Shown piece by piece: positions 43,965 to 52,158 of a DNA stretch of 64,000 nt. This DNA comes from Calothrix sp. PCC 6303 (GTDB lineage Bacteria; Cyanobacteriota; Cyanobacteriia; Cyanobacteriales; Nostocaceae). Location of the stretch: assembly GCF_000317435.1 (NCBI RefSeq), contig NC_019751.1:3596001-3660000 (forward strand). The letters run 5' to 3'. The notes beneath the pieces were generated by a model. The model did not search any database. It was given only the letters and a program-made list of their open reading frames with translations, and was not told the DNA's origin. Within the stretch, counting starts at the first letter, position 1, and each line of letters begins with the position of its first letter. The position numbers and the translations under genes are program-made.

Positions 43965-44879
43965 GTGGTGGCAGTCCTCGTAAAGAGTATCCCAGGGAAC
44001 CGTGGGTTTATTGCGCGAATCATCAGCTTTGTGAATTTAAATCAACAACTTCAAACTCACCTAACACATATTGTCCGAGAACGCGACCCTTATATCGCTT
44101 CCGGAGGACATTTCTTAGTCCAACAATACATTCAGCAGCAATTTTTGCAATGGGGAAGTGTGGAAATCCACACCTTTGAAGTCCGCAGCAAAATCTGTCG
44201 CAACCTTATTCTGAATTTACCTTGTGATCCAAAATTTGCCAAAGTCACTTTACCACCTATTTTGATTGGTGCTCATTATGATGCGGTACCTGGTTCACCT
44301 GGGGCTGACGACAACGCTACAGGTGTTGCTGTTTTACTGGAGTTGGCACGAATATTTGCCTCCGCACCTACCAAGTATCCCCTACGCTTAGTAGCCTTTG
44401 ATATGGAGGAATATGGTTTACTTGGTAGTGCTAGTTATGCAGCTAAACTCAAGCAAGAGCAGCAATCTTTACGTCTGATGTTGTCTTTGGAAATGCTGGG
44501 ATATCGCAGTCAGGAAGATCATTCTCAAGTATATCCACCACCTTTAGAAAAGTTTTATCCCCATAAAGGTAATTTTATTGCTTTAATTGGCACTTGGAGA
44601 ACTTTAGGCGACTTAATTGGTGTTAGTCGTGGTATGCGGAAGGTTGGTATCCCTAGTCAGTGGCTACCTGTGCCAAATCGTGGCTTGATTGTCCGCCAGA
44701 CACGTAGAAGTGATCACGCACCCTTTTGGGATTTAGGTTATCCAGCTATTTTGGTGACAGATACTGCGGATATGCGAAATCCCTATTACCACGAACCTAG
44801 CGATACAATTGCTACTTTGGATTTAGATTTTCTAACTGGGGTTTGTCAGGGTTTGGAAAGGGGAATTAGAAATTTGTGA
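43965..44879 (+). CDS. M28-family zinc aminopeptidase
   Basis: The open frame starts with GTG at 43965 (304 residues), but the first about 22 residues may not be real and a GTG before 'NLNQQLQTHLTHI' is possible. The M28 zinc motifs are complete: 'LIGAHYDAVPGSPGADDNATG' (His and Asp ligands), 'AFDMEEYGLLGS' (general base Glu and Glu ligand), 'SDHAPFWDLGYPAILVTDTA' and 'YYHEPSDT' (last His ligand). It releases amino acids from peptides. No signal peptide is visible, so it is likely cytoplasmic. It is divergent from dnaK3 by about 200 bp. Confidence 0.88.
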   Translation: MVAVLVKSIPGNRGFIARIISFVNLNQQLQTHLTHIVRERDPYIASGGHFLVQQYIQQQFLQWGSVEIHTFEVRSKICRNLILNLPCDPKFAKVTLPPILIGAHYDAVPGSPGADDNATGVAVLLELARIFASAPTKYPLRLVAFDMEEYGLLGSASYAAKLKQEQQSLRLMLSLEMLGYRSQEDHSQVYPPPLEKFYPHKGNFIALIGTWRTLGDLIGVSRGMRKVGIPSQWLPVPNRGLIVRQTRRSDHAPFWDLGYPAILVTDTADMRNPYYHEPSDTIATLDLDFLTGVCQGLERGIRNL

Positions 44880-45348
44880 AAATATTTATGCTTATTTCGG
44901 ATATTTTATTTACATTGATGTCTCTAAGCGATCGCGTTGAGCAAGGGACTCTTGTATAGGTATCTTTAGCTCCATCATGAAACTGCCAATAATTAAACTA
45001 AATCAATTTAACTCTTCAATGATCGACGATCTCAAACACCTCGCCGCTAGGGGGCAAGGTTGACTGAAGAGGCGGGGGGAGCAAGCCCTTTCCTCTTCTT
45101 GACTATGGCTTTGTCAATTACGGGTAAGATGGGCGAAATAAAAAATGTAAAGAATTATAAATTAAGTCGAAAGCACCTCCCTATATGAGTTGAGCCTTAC
45201 AACCTTCGCCTATTCAAAACCCTGTAATCCTTAATTATTGGTAGAACATAATTATTCTTGTTCAATAGTGTATTCATCACCTTGAATACAAGATAGTAAT
45301 AATTTAAAGTTAAGCAAAGTCCGCCGCCGTGATCGGCAACACATCAGA
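44880..45348. other. Intergenic region before the CNNM/CorC gene
   Basis: A 469-bp gap with scraps of G-rich repeat (GAAGAGGCGGGGGGAGCAAG near 45073). No gene, RNA or clear promoter recognised. Confidence 0.4.
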
Positions 45349-46674
45349 ATGTCATCAGCAGTCGAAATTTTAATTATTCTTTTATTGGTTCTCGCCAATG
45401 GCTTATTTGTTATGTCAGAGTTGGCGATTTTGTCCTCGCGCAAAGCACGCTTGCAACATTTGGCAGAGCGTGGTGATCTAAAAGCTCGTGCGGCACTGAA
45501 TTTAGCATCTTCCCCCAATAAATTTTTGGGTACTGTCCAAATTGGGATTACACTGTTGACGATTCTGTCGGGTGCATATGGTGAAGAAACTATTGCCAAA
45601 AGATTGCAACCTTTACTAAGCTCCATTAGTCTTACCCCAAGTTATCAGGAGCAAGTATCAAAAGGATTTGCGATTCTCATTATTACATACCTAACATTGA
45701 TCTTAGGTGAACTAGTTCCTAAGCGTTTAGCGCTTAATCACCCGGAAGCGATCGCATCAGTTCTGGCATTACCGATGCAACTGCTGTCTAAGATTACTAC
45801 TCCTATTGTTTATTTGCTTAGTGCTTCTACTGAAACTATTCTCCGCATATTAGGAATTAAACCCTCCACCGAACCCCAAGTGACAGAAGAAGAAATTAAA
45901 GTTCTAATTGAGCAAGGAACAGAAGAAGGGACATTTGAAGAAGCCGAGCAAGATATGGTTGAACGTATTTTCCGTTTAGGCGATCGCCCAGTTAGTGCTT
46001 TAATGACACCACGTCCTGATATTGTTTGGCTAGATTTGGAAGATACAGCCGAAGAAAATCGCCAGAAAATTATTGAAAGTGGTTATTCTCGCTACCCAGT
46101 GTGTCAAGGTGGGCTGGATAATGTTTTGGGAGTAATTCCAGTAACTGACTTACTGGCACGTTGTTTCACGGGACAACAGATGGACTTAACTGTGGGTTTA
46201 AGGCAGCCAGTATTTGTGCCAGAAAGTACCCGTGGCTTAAAAGTTCTGGAAATGTTCAAACAAACCGTCACCCACATGGCTTTAGTGGTGGATGAATATG
46301 GAGTTATCCAAGGACTTGTCACCCTCAATGATGTGATGATTGAAATTGTTGGAGATGTCCCCACAATGGAAGATCAAGATGATCCACAAATTATTCAGCG
46401 TGAAGATGGAACTTGGTTATTAGATGGAATGTTGGCAGTTGATGAGTTTTTAGAACTATTTGATGTTGACGAACTACACTCTGAAGATAGAGGCAGCTAC
46501 CAAACATTAGGTGGATTTGTGATTACTCAACTGGGACGAATTCCGGCTGCTGCTGACCATTTTGAGTGGCAAGGAATGCGCTTTGAAGTGATGGATATGG
46601 ATGGGAATCGTGTTGATAAAGTGTTGGTGATTCCTAAGGATTATAAGTCTGCGGAAGTTGCCGATGAAAGCTAG
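45349..46674 (+). CDS. CNNM/CorC-type transporter (hemolysin C family)
   Basis: The product has 441 residues. A DUF21/CNNM membrane domain (about 1-185) starts 'VEILIILLLVLANGLFVMSELAILSSRKARL' and includes 'GITLLTILSGAYGE' and 'LVLGELVPKRLAL'-like (LILGELVPKRLALNHPE). Two CBS domains follow (about 205-335), opening with 'RIFRLGDRPVSALMTPRPDI' and 'HMALVVDEYGVIQGLVTLNDVMIEIVGD'. A CorC/HlyC C-terminal domain (about 350-430) has 'WLLDGMLAVDEFLELFDVD' and 'YQTLGGFVITQLGRIP'. Such proteins are linked to magnesium or cobalt efflux; 'hemolysin' is a historical label. It is a single gene, followed by a convergent gap with a palindrome. Confidence 0.93.
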   Translation: MSSAVEILIILLLVLANGLFVMSELAILSSRKARLQHLAERGDLKARAALNLASSPNKFLGTVQIGITLLTILSGAYGEETIAKRLQPLLSSISLTPSYQEQVSKGFAILIITYLTLILGELVPKRLALNHPEAIASVLALPMQLLSKITTPIVYLLSASTETILRILGIKPSTEPQVTEEEIKVLIEQGTEEGTFEEAEQDMVERIFRLGDRPVSALMTPRPDIVWLDLEDTAEENRQKIIESGYSRYPVCQGGLDNVLGVIPVTDLLARCFTGQQMDLTVGLRQPVFVPESTRGLKVLEMFKQTVTHMALVVDEYGVIQGLVTLNDVMIEIVGDVPTMEDQDDPQIIQREDGTWLLDGMLAVDEFLELFDVDELHSEDRGSYQTLGGFVITQLGRIPAAADHFEWQGMRFEVMDMDGNRVDKVLVIPKDYKSAEVADES

Positions 46675-46846
46675 ATATTTTAAGGAATGTAGATTAAATA
46701 AAGTGCAAGACTTGGTTTAAAACTTTTTAAGTGTGCAGGTTAGATGGTAAATAAGCGAAAGTTATAAGTTAATCAATTTACATTACTAAGGTTGCGATAT
46801 AGTTGACAGTTAAGGGATTATGCAATTTTATCTAGTCTAATAAACT

Positions 46847-46880
46847 AGATACCCGACTTTTTTAAAAAAGTCGGGTATCT
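46847..46880. terminator. 34-bp perfect palindrome between convergent genes
   Basis: AGATACCCGACTTTTTT followed directly by its exact complement. The T and A runs at the centre let either strand form a GATACCCGACTT stem. It sits between the CorC-type gene and the CAP gene, where a two-way terminator is expected. Confidence 0.6.
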
Positions 46881-46967
46881 CAACGCAGCGATTTTTTTTA
46901 GAACTGGATTTCTGATAGTAGTTTTTAGTTAACTCAATTAGCTAATAAGCACCAATAGCCTAATTCC

Positions 46968-47627
46968 CTAATCTGTAAACATTTGGACTGCATACAATTT
47001 CCCATTTGGTGAAGTAGCTATACCGTAACCGAATTTTTTATATTTCTTTGTTAATAAATTTTCCCGATGTCCGTTGCTGTACATCCAACCGCGTTGGAGT
47101 TCCTCAGCAATACCGTATGTAAAACTTGCACCTTTATTGCCACTTTGGGAAATATTTTCACCAACAGCAACTAGTTTACTGCCCCCTGAAGCTAAAAAGC
47201 GATCGCGTGGGTTCTTCCCTTCAGGTGTGACATGGTTAAAGTAGTTACGCTGACTCATGTCTTCTGCATGACGTTGGGCAGTTTCTGTGAGCAGACTATC
47301 TAAAGTTAATTTACCAGTTTGATTGAGAGTGCGATCGCGGTTGACTAATTCTAGAGCAAAAGCGTTTAATTGATCACGCGATCGCGCTTCGTTTGCAGTG
47401 AGCAAATTTAACTTCGATTGTCCAATTTTCCAATCTTTCCCACCATTCCCGTTATATAAACCCTGCCCAAATAATGCCAGCGGTGACAGTTCTGACCAAA
47501 AGTAGTTTATATCCAGTGGATGTCCTCGTCGCGCCTGATTGACAAAATGTATCACTGGACTGATAGCAATCAGAACTACTAACAAAAGGCTATATTTCCA
47601 CCAAATACCTTTTTTCTTCTCAGTCAT
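46968..47627 (-). CDS. CAP-domain (SCP/PR-1) secreted protein
   Basis: The product has 219 residues. An N-terminal hydrophobic helix (about 11-26, SLLLVVLIAISPVIHF) anchors it or is a signal. The CAP domain is about 85-219: 'LNAFALELVNRDRTLNQTGKL', 'LTETAQRHAEDMSQRNYFNHVTPEGKNPRDR', 'AVGENISQS' and 'GWMYSNGHRENLLTKKYKKFGYGIA', with the two His and two Glu that mark the CAP cavity. It is of the bacterial YkwD type. The function in bacteria is not settled. It lies 34 bp after the metallophosphoesterase gene on the same strand, so the two may form an operon. Confidence 0.92.
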   Translation of the reverse strand: MTEKKKGIWWKYSLLLVVLIAISPVIHFVNQARRGHPLDINYFWSELSPLALFGQGLYNGNGGKDWKIGQSKLNLLTANEARSRDQLNAFALELVNRDRTLNQTGKLTLDSLLTETAQRHAEDMSQRNYFNHVTPEGKNPRDRFLASGGSKLVAVGENISQSGNKGASFTYGIAEELQRGWMYSNGHRENLLTKKYKKFGYGIATSPNGKLYAVQMFTD

Positions 47628-47661
47628 TAACTACTTTTTACCTTTTAACCAATTTTCAGTG

Positions 47662-48762
47662 TCACAGCGATAATGAAACGTTGTTATCTATCAATCTTGG
47701 TACTCCAGAGGAATTCACAGCGCTAAATTGATGGAAATAATCTCGCACCTTTTGGGGAAAATTCTGGTGATCAAATAATGCATCCCCATCGGCAATTTCT
47801 GCCCAAAATTCTCGTAAATTTGGTGCTAACTGTTCAGCTTGGGAAACAGGAAGACTCAGAGGGGGTAATGTTAATAATCTTACCATAAACGAAAAACTGC
47901 GATCGCCCATCCATTTCCGAGAATATGATTGGAGGTTGGGAAAATCTGGGACTGATTCAACTCGATGGGATGTGATTGTTAATTGCTGTTTACCTGATAG
48001 ATCTTCGGAAAAGTTGATAATTCTGTAGGGGTGTGGGTAACTTGCCAAGGAGCCTGTAGTAATATCATATACACCATTACTATAAGCAATATCTTGGACA
48101 TGTAAATGCCCGGTAAATACTAATTTGACACCGTAACGTTGCAGTATTTCTAATAGTTGAGTCGCATTTGCTGCCATATAGCGACTCGCCATTGCGTGAT
48201 TTGATTGATTGGGTAGATGTTCAACTACATTATGATGAACCATCACTAATACTAGTTCGTCTTTTGCAGCAGCTAAAACCTCCTCTAACCACAGTAATTG
48301 TTCCGCATCTAAACAGCCAATTTGCTCCCCTTTGGCATTAAAATTATTAGAATTTAGCCCAATTAAACGCACTCCTGGAAGCAGATGAGAAGTATAGTAG
48401 AGTTTGTCTGTATTTTCGTAACCAAATTTGCGATAATAATGGGGAAAATCGTGAAAACCAATCGACTGCTGATCGGCTTCTAAAACTGGAACATCGTGAT
48501 TTCCTGGAATCACATAGGTGGGAAATGGCAGATGTGCTAAACGTTCTTGTAACCATTGATGATTCTCTGATTCACCATGCTGAGTTAAGTCACCAGGTAA
48601 TAGGAGAAAATCTAAATCTAGTTGTGTTAAATGTTCCAGGATACTCTCAAATGCTGGAATACTCACTTCGACTAAATGGAAGCGACTAGGATGATCCCAA
48701 ATAGTGTGGGAAAGAGCGACATGTAAATCACTGACTACCGCAAAGCGAAAATTAGGAGTCAT
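47662..48762 (-). CDS. Calcineurin-like metallophosphoesterase
   Basis: The product has 366 residues. All five blocks are present: 'FAVVSDLHVALS' (DxH), 'FLLLPGDLTQHGE' (GDxxx), 'YVIPGNHDVPVLE' (GNHD), 'VLVMVHHNVVEH' and 'LVFTGHLHVQDIA' (GHxH). It resembles cyclic-nucleotide or 3',5'-cAMP phosphodiesterase-like members (CpdA type), but with a C-terminal extension of about 120 residues that I cannot assign. The substrate is unknown. It precedes the CAP gene, 34 bp apart. Confidence 0.9.
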   Translation of the reverse strand: MTPNFRFAVVSDLHVALSHTIWDHPSRFHLVEVSIPAFESILEHLTQLDLDFLLLPGDLTQHGESENHQWLQERLAHLPFPTYVIPGNHDVPVLEADQQSIGFHDFPHYYRKFGYENTDKLYYTSHLLPGVRLIGLNSNNFNAKGEQIGCLDAEQLLWLEEVLAAAKDELVLVMVHHNVVEHLPNQSNHAMASRYMAANATQLLEILQRYGVKLVFTGHLHVQDIAYSNGVYDITTGSLASYPHPYRIINFSEDLSGKQQLTITSHRVESVPDFPNLQSYSRKWMGDRSFSFMVRLLTLPPLSLPVSQAEQLAPNLREFWAEIADGDALFDHQNFPQKVRDYFHQFSAVNSSGVPRLIDNNVSLSL

Positions 48763-49070
48763 TGAATAGAAGTATGATTTTATAATGTAGGTGTAAAAAA
48801 AGTCTTTTTACAAGTAGTATAGCTCTAGCTGGAATGCTCTGCTTATGGAAAATTTAAATCAGTGAACAGTTATCATTTATCAGTTATTCAGCGTATATGG
48901 TGGGTAATTTAAGTAATTTCCCAAATAAAAATTAACACAGATCATAATTCCAGCGTTGGAGAGAACAGTTGTTCTGGCGCTTAATCGGGAAAAATACTTT
49001 GAGAAATAACTTGAAACTAAATATAAATACATAATTCTTTACTGTTTACTGATAACTGGAGAATATATCT
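48763..49070. other. Divergent gap upstream of trmB
   Basis: A 308-bp gap with two stretches of GTGAACAGTTATCA and TTTACTGTTTACTGATAACT short repeats (about 48861 and 49039). Nothing else recognised. Confidence 0.4.
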
Positions 49071-49706
49071 TTGGCAAAAATTCGAGTTCGTCAACATGTT
49101 AATCCCCTCGCAGATAAATACCAAACACCTGCTAACCCTTTGGAATGGGATAAAATCTATGGTAAACCTCATCAACCGCTACATTTAGATATAGGTTGTG
49201 CTAGGGGAAAATTTATCTTGGAGATGGCACAATTAGAGACCAACTGGAATTTTTTAGGTTTGGAAATTCGGGAACCGTTGGTAGAGGACGTTAACAAGCG
49301 ACGTGATGAATTAAAGCTTCAAAATATGCATTGCTTGTTTTGTAATGCGAATATTTCCTTAAAACCTTTGCTATCTTGCTTAGTTCCCGGTACATTACAA
49401 CGGGTTTCTATTCAATTTCCCGATCCGTGGTTTAAAAATCGTCACGCAAAACGTCGCGTAGTGCAACCAGAACTAGTTAGTGAATTAGCTGAATACCTTG
49501 CACCTGGGGGAATTGTGTTCTTGCAATCGGATATAAAATTCGTTGCGGTGGAAATGCGCGATCGCTTTTCGGAAAATCCGGGGTTTTTCCGTCAAGGTGA
49601 TGCTGAGTGGTTGCCGGAAAATCCCCTACCTGTTGCGACTGAACGGGAAATATTTACTTTGGAAAAAGGCGAACCAGTATATCGCGTGGTTTTTGTCAAG
49701 TCATAA
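49071..49706 (+). CDS. trmB: tRNA (guanine-N7-)-methyltransferase
   Basis: The product has 211 residues with a TTG start, 10 bp after GGAG. It methylates G46 in the tRNA variable loop using S-adenosylmethionine. The Rossmann motif is 'LHLDIGCARGKFILEMAQ', followed by 'NFLGLEIREPLVE'. The family block is 'VSIQFPDPWFKNRHAKRRVVQPELV', with the catalytic Asp in 'PDPWFK'. 'IVFLQSDIKFVAVEMRD' is also typical. The length is standard. It is convergent with the mannosyltransferase gene. Confidence 0.96.
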   Translation: MAKIRVRQHVNPLADKYQTPANPLEWDKIYGKPHQPLHLDIGCARGKFILEMAQLETNWNFLGLEIREPLVEDVNKRRDELKLQNMHCLFCNANISLKPLLSCLVPGTLQRVSIQFPDPWFKNRHAKRRVVQPELVSELAEYLAPGGIVFLQSDIKFVAVEMRDRFSENPGFFRQGDAEWLPENPLPVATEREIFTLEKGEPVYRVVFVKS

Positions 49707-49757
49707 ATTTTGATTGGACTGATTTGGTGCCATAATTTAGAGCATGAATCTAGATCA

Positions 49758-51302
49758 TCAAATCCAAGAACGAAACCACATTCGCATATGATAAGCAGAT
49801 GAAGTCATGGGTAAAGCCAAATAAATCGGCATCCAAAAGATGAAAGCAGTTAAAATCACGAAAATAATACTAACACCAGCAAAGCGTAACGGTAGCAGAT
49901 AACTACGAAGACAGTGTTCTACAATTAATGCGATCGCTAAAAACGCAAACACCACTCCAGTCATATAATGGTAAATAAAAGCGCAACGACTAACCCTGAC
50001 CCAAGGTAAGAGATTTACAAAATAATTCACCACTAAATATAAAGCAATCCAAGTTTCTGTGTTTAACGAAACAGGTAAAACTAAACGATTTATCTTAATC
50101 AAAGGTTCCAGAAATCCCCATACCAGCAAAACTAAAAGAAACATAATTGCCGCGAAAGCAAACCACCATAAAAATGGGTTCCCCATTGCATGAACATCAT
50201 AAATAGCCTTACCCACACCTGCTGGTAGAGGTGGTCCCATTACAGGTAATGGATCTGTAAAACTATGTGCTGTCTCATATAAATACGCGATTGGACGAGT
50301 TAAGAGGGGCCATTTATACCAGGCTGCACAGTAGGGATGTACTCCCGCTGTGTTACCACCTAAACGCTCATGAAAAGAGAAAATTTGTCTGTGAACTTCA
50401 ATAAAATTGTAGCGGGTATCCAAGCGCAGATGAGGGATCCAAATCAACCCGTAAATGGCAGCCGGAATAACGGCTAAAAAGGCAAAAATATGTGTAAAGT
50501 GTAACTTCGTCAGATTTTCTAGAGGCGTGAAGTTAGTATATCTATGCCTAGTGACAAAATTTAATATAAAAGGTGAATTATATTGTTGATAGCTTTGGCG
50601 AGTATCAGCATCGATAAAATTTGCAGTAGCATTTACAAACTTAGATGATTGTAACCAGCGAATCAACCAAGCGATTACCCAAAGTATATAAACTCCTCCC
50701 AAGTAAAATACACCATTCCACTTAGTACCAATTGAAGCACCGAAAGCAGCACCCGCTAAAGTTAAGCAGAGGAAATATCTGAAAGGATTATATCGTTGTT
50801 GATAGTTCAAAGCCAGTAATAAAAGATACTGACCCAACAGTCCAAAAATGACTATATACTGATTGATTAAAGCATAGCGAGACTCTACCAAAAAAATCCC
50901 ATCACAAGCAGCAAACAAACCAGCAACTAAACTATAACTGCGACGCTGGCTAATTTGATAAGCAATCCCAGCCAAAATCATCGGAATAAACGAGCCAAAC
51001 AACGCATTTAGCCAACGATAGCTCATAGGCGATCGCATTGAGCCAGTTAAGCCATTTACAATGTCCTGCCACCAAGGAACATGACTACCAAGCCAAATAC
51101 CAACAGCAATAATTAGCTTTCCTAAAGGTGGATGACCATCAAAAAACGGCACACCCGTGAGATAATCGTTACCAAACTTGGCATAATAAACTTCGTCAAA
51201 AACCAAAGTATTAAATCTTGCCAGTCCCCAAAATCTCAGTACTAGTGATAGCAAAAATATACTCGCTAAACCAATTTGAAACCACTTTTTATTCATTCGC
51301 AA
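49758..51302 (-). CDS. Protein O-mannosyltransferase-family glycosyltransferase (GT39)
   Basis: The product has 514 residues with around ten membrane helices. The first loop carries 'FDEVYYAKFGNDYLTGVPFFDGHPPLGKLI', the DE pair and HPPxGK block of the PMT family that uses dolichyl- or polyprenyl-phosphate mannose. A further family piece is 'EVHRQIFSFHERLGGNTAGVHPYCAAWYKWPLL', and the C-terminal part matches the PMT four-helix domain. It is likely a plasma-membrane enzyme that glycosylates secreted proteins. The start is an ATG at 51302, or two codons in (MNKKW). It stands alone; whether it acts with the polysaccharide locus downstream is not known. Confidence 0.92.
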   Translation of the reverse strand: MRMNKKWFQIGLASIFLLSLVLRFWGLARFNTLVFDEVYYAKFGNDYLTGVPFFDGHPPLGKLIIAVGIWLGSHVPWWQDIVNGLTGSMRSPMSYRWLNALFGSFIPMILAGIAYQISQRRSYSLVAGLFAACDGIFLVESRYALINQYIVIFGLLGQYLLLLALNYQQRYNPFRYFLCLTLAGAAFGASIGTKWNGVFYLGGVYILWVIAWLIRWLQSSKFVNATANFIDADTRQSYQQYNSPFILNFVTRHRYTNFTPLENLTKLHFTHIFAFLAVIPAAIYGLIWIPHLRLDTRYNFIEVHRQIFSFHERLGGNTAGVHPYCAAWYKWPLLTRPIAYLYETAHSFTDPLPVMGPPLPAGVGKAIYDVHAMGNPFLWWFAFAAIMFLLVLLVWGFLEPLIKINRLVLPVSLNTETWIALYLVVNYFVNLLPWVRVSRCAFIYHYMTGVVFAFLAIALIVEHCLRSYLLPLRFAGVSIIFVILTAFIFWMPIYLALPMTSSAYHMRMWFRSWI

Positions 51303-51885
51303 TTAATTCTTACTAATGATCCATTGCTCAGTAGTCAATAGTCATTAGTTTATATATTTCGGTACAAAAAAAACAGGGGAAATTGTAGAGAGGTATCCTT
51401 AAATTAGCATATAGCGGTTTTTATTCAGTAGGGGCAAACGGTTGTTTGACATGGTTTATATTTCACCCAAACCAGAAGCGCGATATTTGGCTGAAACCTT
51501 TATTTTGGTAGGGTTTTAACGAGGGATTAAACCTCACGAACAAAAGTACCAAAAATCGCCCAATTTTCAACAAAGTCAACAGCCTAGGCGGAAGCCCCTA
51601 AAAAAGTTTCCGCTATGTAACGTAATGTAAATTAACTTCAAAGTCTTCTTACAAACCCTAACAGGAGGCACAGCCACCCCAAATGTTTGCGCTTACCCCT
51701 ACTGCCCTACGGCTACCGATTTTTCTGAGCCTTGCTCAGTGCGGAGCCGGAGCGGAGCGTACCGCAGGTAAGGTACGACAAGCTCAGGGTAACACCTACT
51801 GCCTTGTCATAACGACAATTTTCAACACCCACCTACTTATATGCCAATATATTAATCACCAATCTACTTGACAAAGGTAACAGAA
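51303..51885. other. Repeat-rich intergenic region
   Basis: A 583-bp gap. It contains small-dispersed-repeat scraps (GCGGAGCCGGAGCGGAGCGT, ACAAGCTCAGG) at 51735-51790 and the 46-bp repeat at 51795-51840. A 62-codon frame at 51683-51871 lies on these repeats and is not credible. Confidence 0.5.
51795..51840. repeat. 46-bp dispersed repeat, copy 2
   Basis: Matches 14612-14657 with the same length and ends (CCTACTGCCTTG, ACCTACTTAT). It lies 45 bp before the small gene at 51886. Confidence 0.6.
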
Positions 51886-52146
51886 ATGGGTCGCTTAAAT
51901 CCCTACTCACTACAAATGCAGATTACCCAAATGTTCCAACAAGGGCAATCATTTTTTGCAACTACTAAGGTTCACGACTGGCTCACCGAACGTAACCACA
52001 ATCCTATGGACTATGACATCGTTTTTCACCAAAAACCAGCCCCTCCCGGTTCTAAAGAAGTGATGACAGTCGAAATCGAACTGCGTCGCAAAGATGGACA
52101 ACCTGTAGATCCATGGTTACAATCTCAAGCCAACCTCCATGCTTGA
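51886..52146 (+). CDS. Small conserved-looking soluble protein, unknown
   Basis: The product has 86 residues from the ATG at 51886 (MGRLNPYSLQMQITQMFQQG), preceded by AAAGG; a TTG at 51868 would add six. The sequence is compact, mixed alpha/beta, without signal or membrane parts: 'FFATTKVHDWLTERNHNPMDYDIVFHQKP' and 'MTVEIELRRKDGQPVDPWL'. I do not recognise the family. It is convergent with the Wzc-like gene 12 bp away. Confidence 0.7.
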   Translation: MGRLNPYSLQMQITQMFQQGQSFFATTKVHDWLTERNHNPMDYDIVFHQKPAPPGSKEVMTVEIELRRKDGQPVDPWLQSQANLHA

Positions 52147-52158
52147 AGAGTTAGCAAA

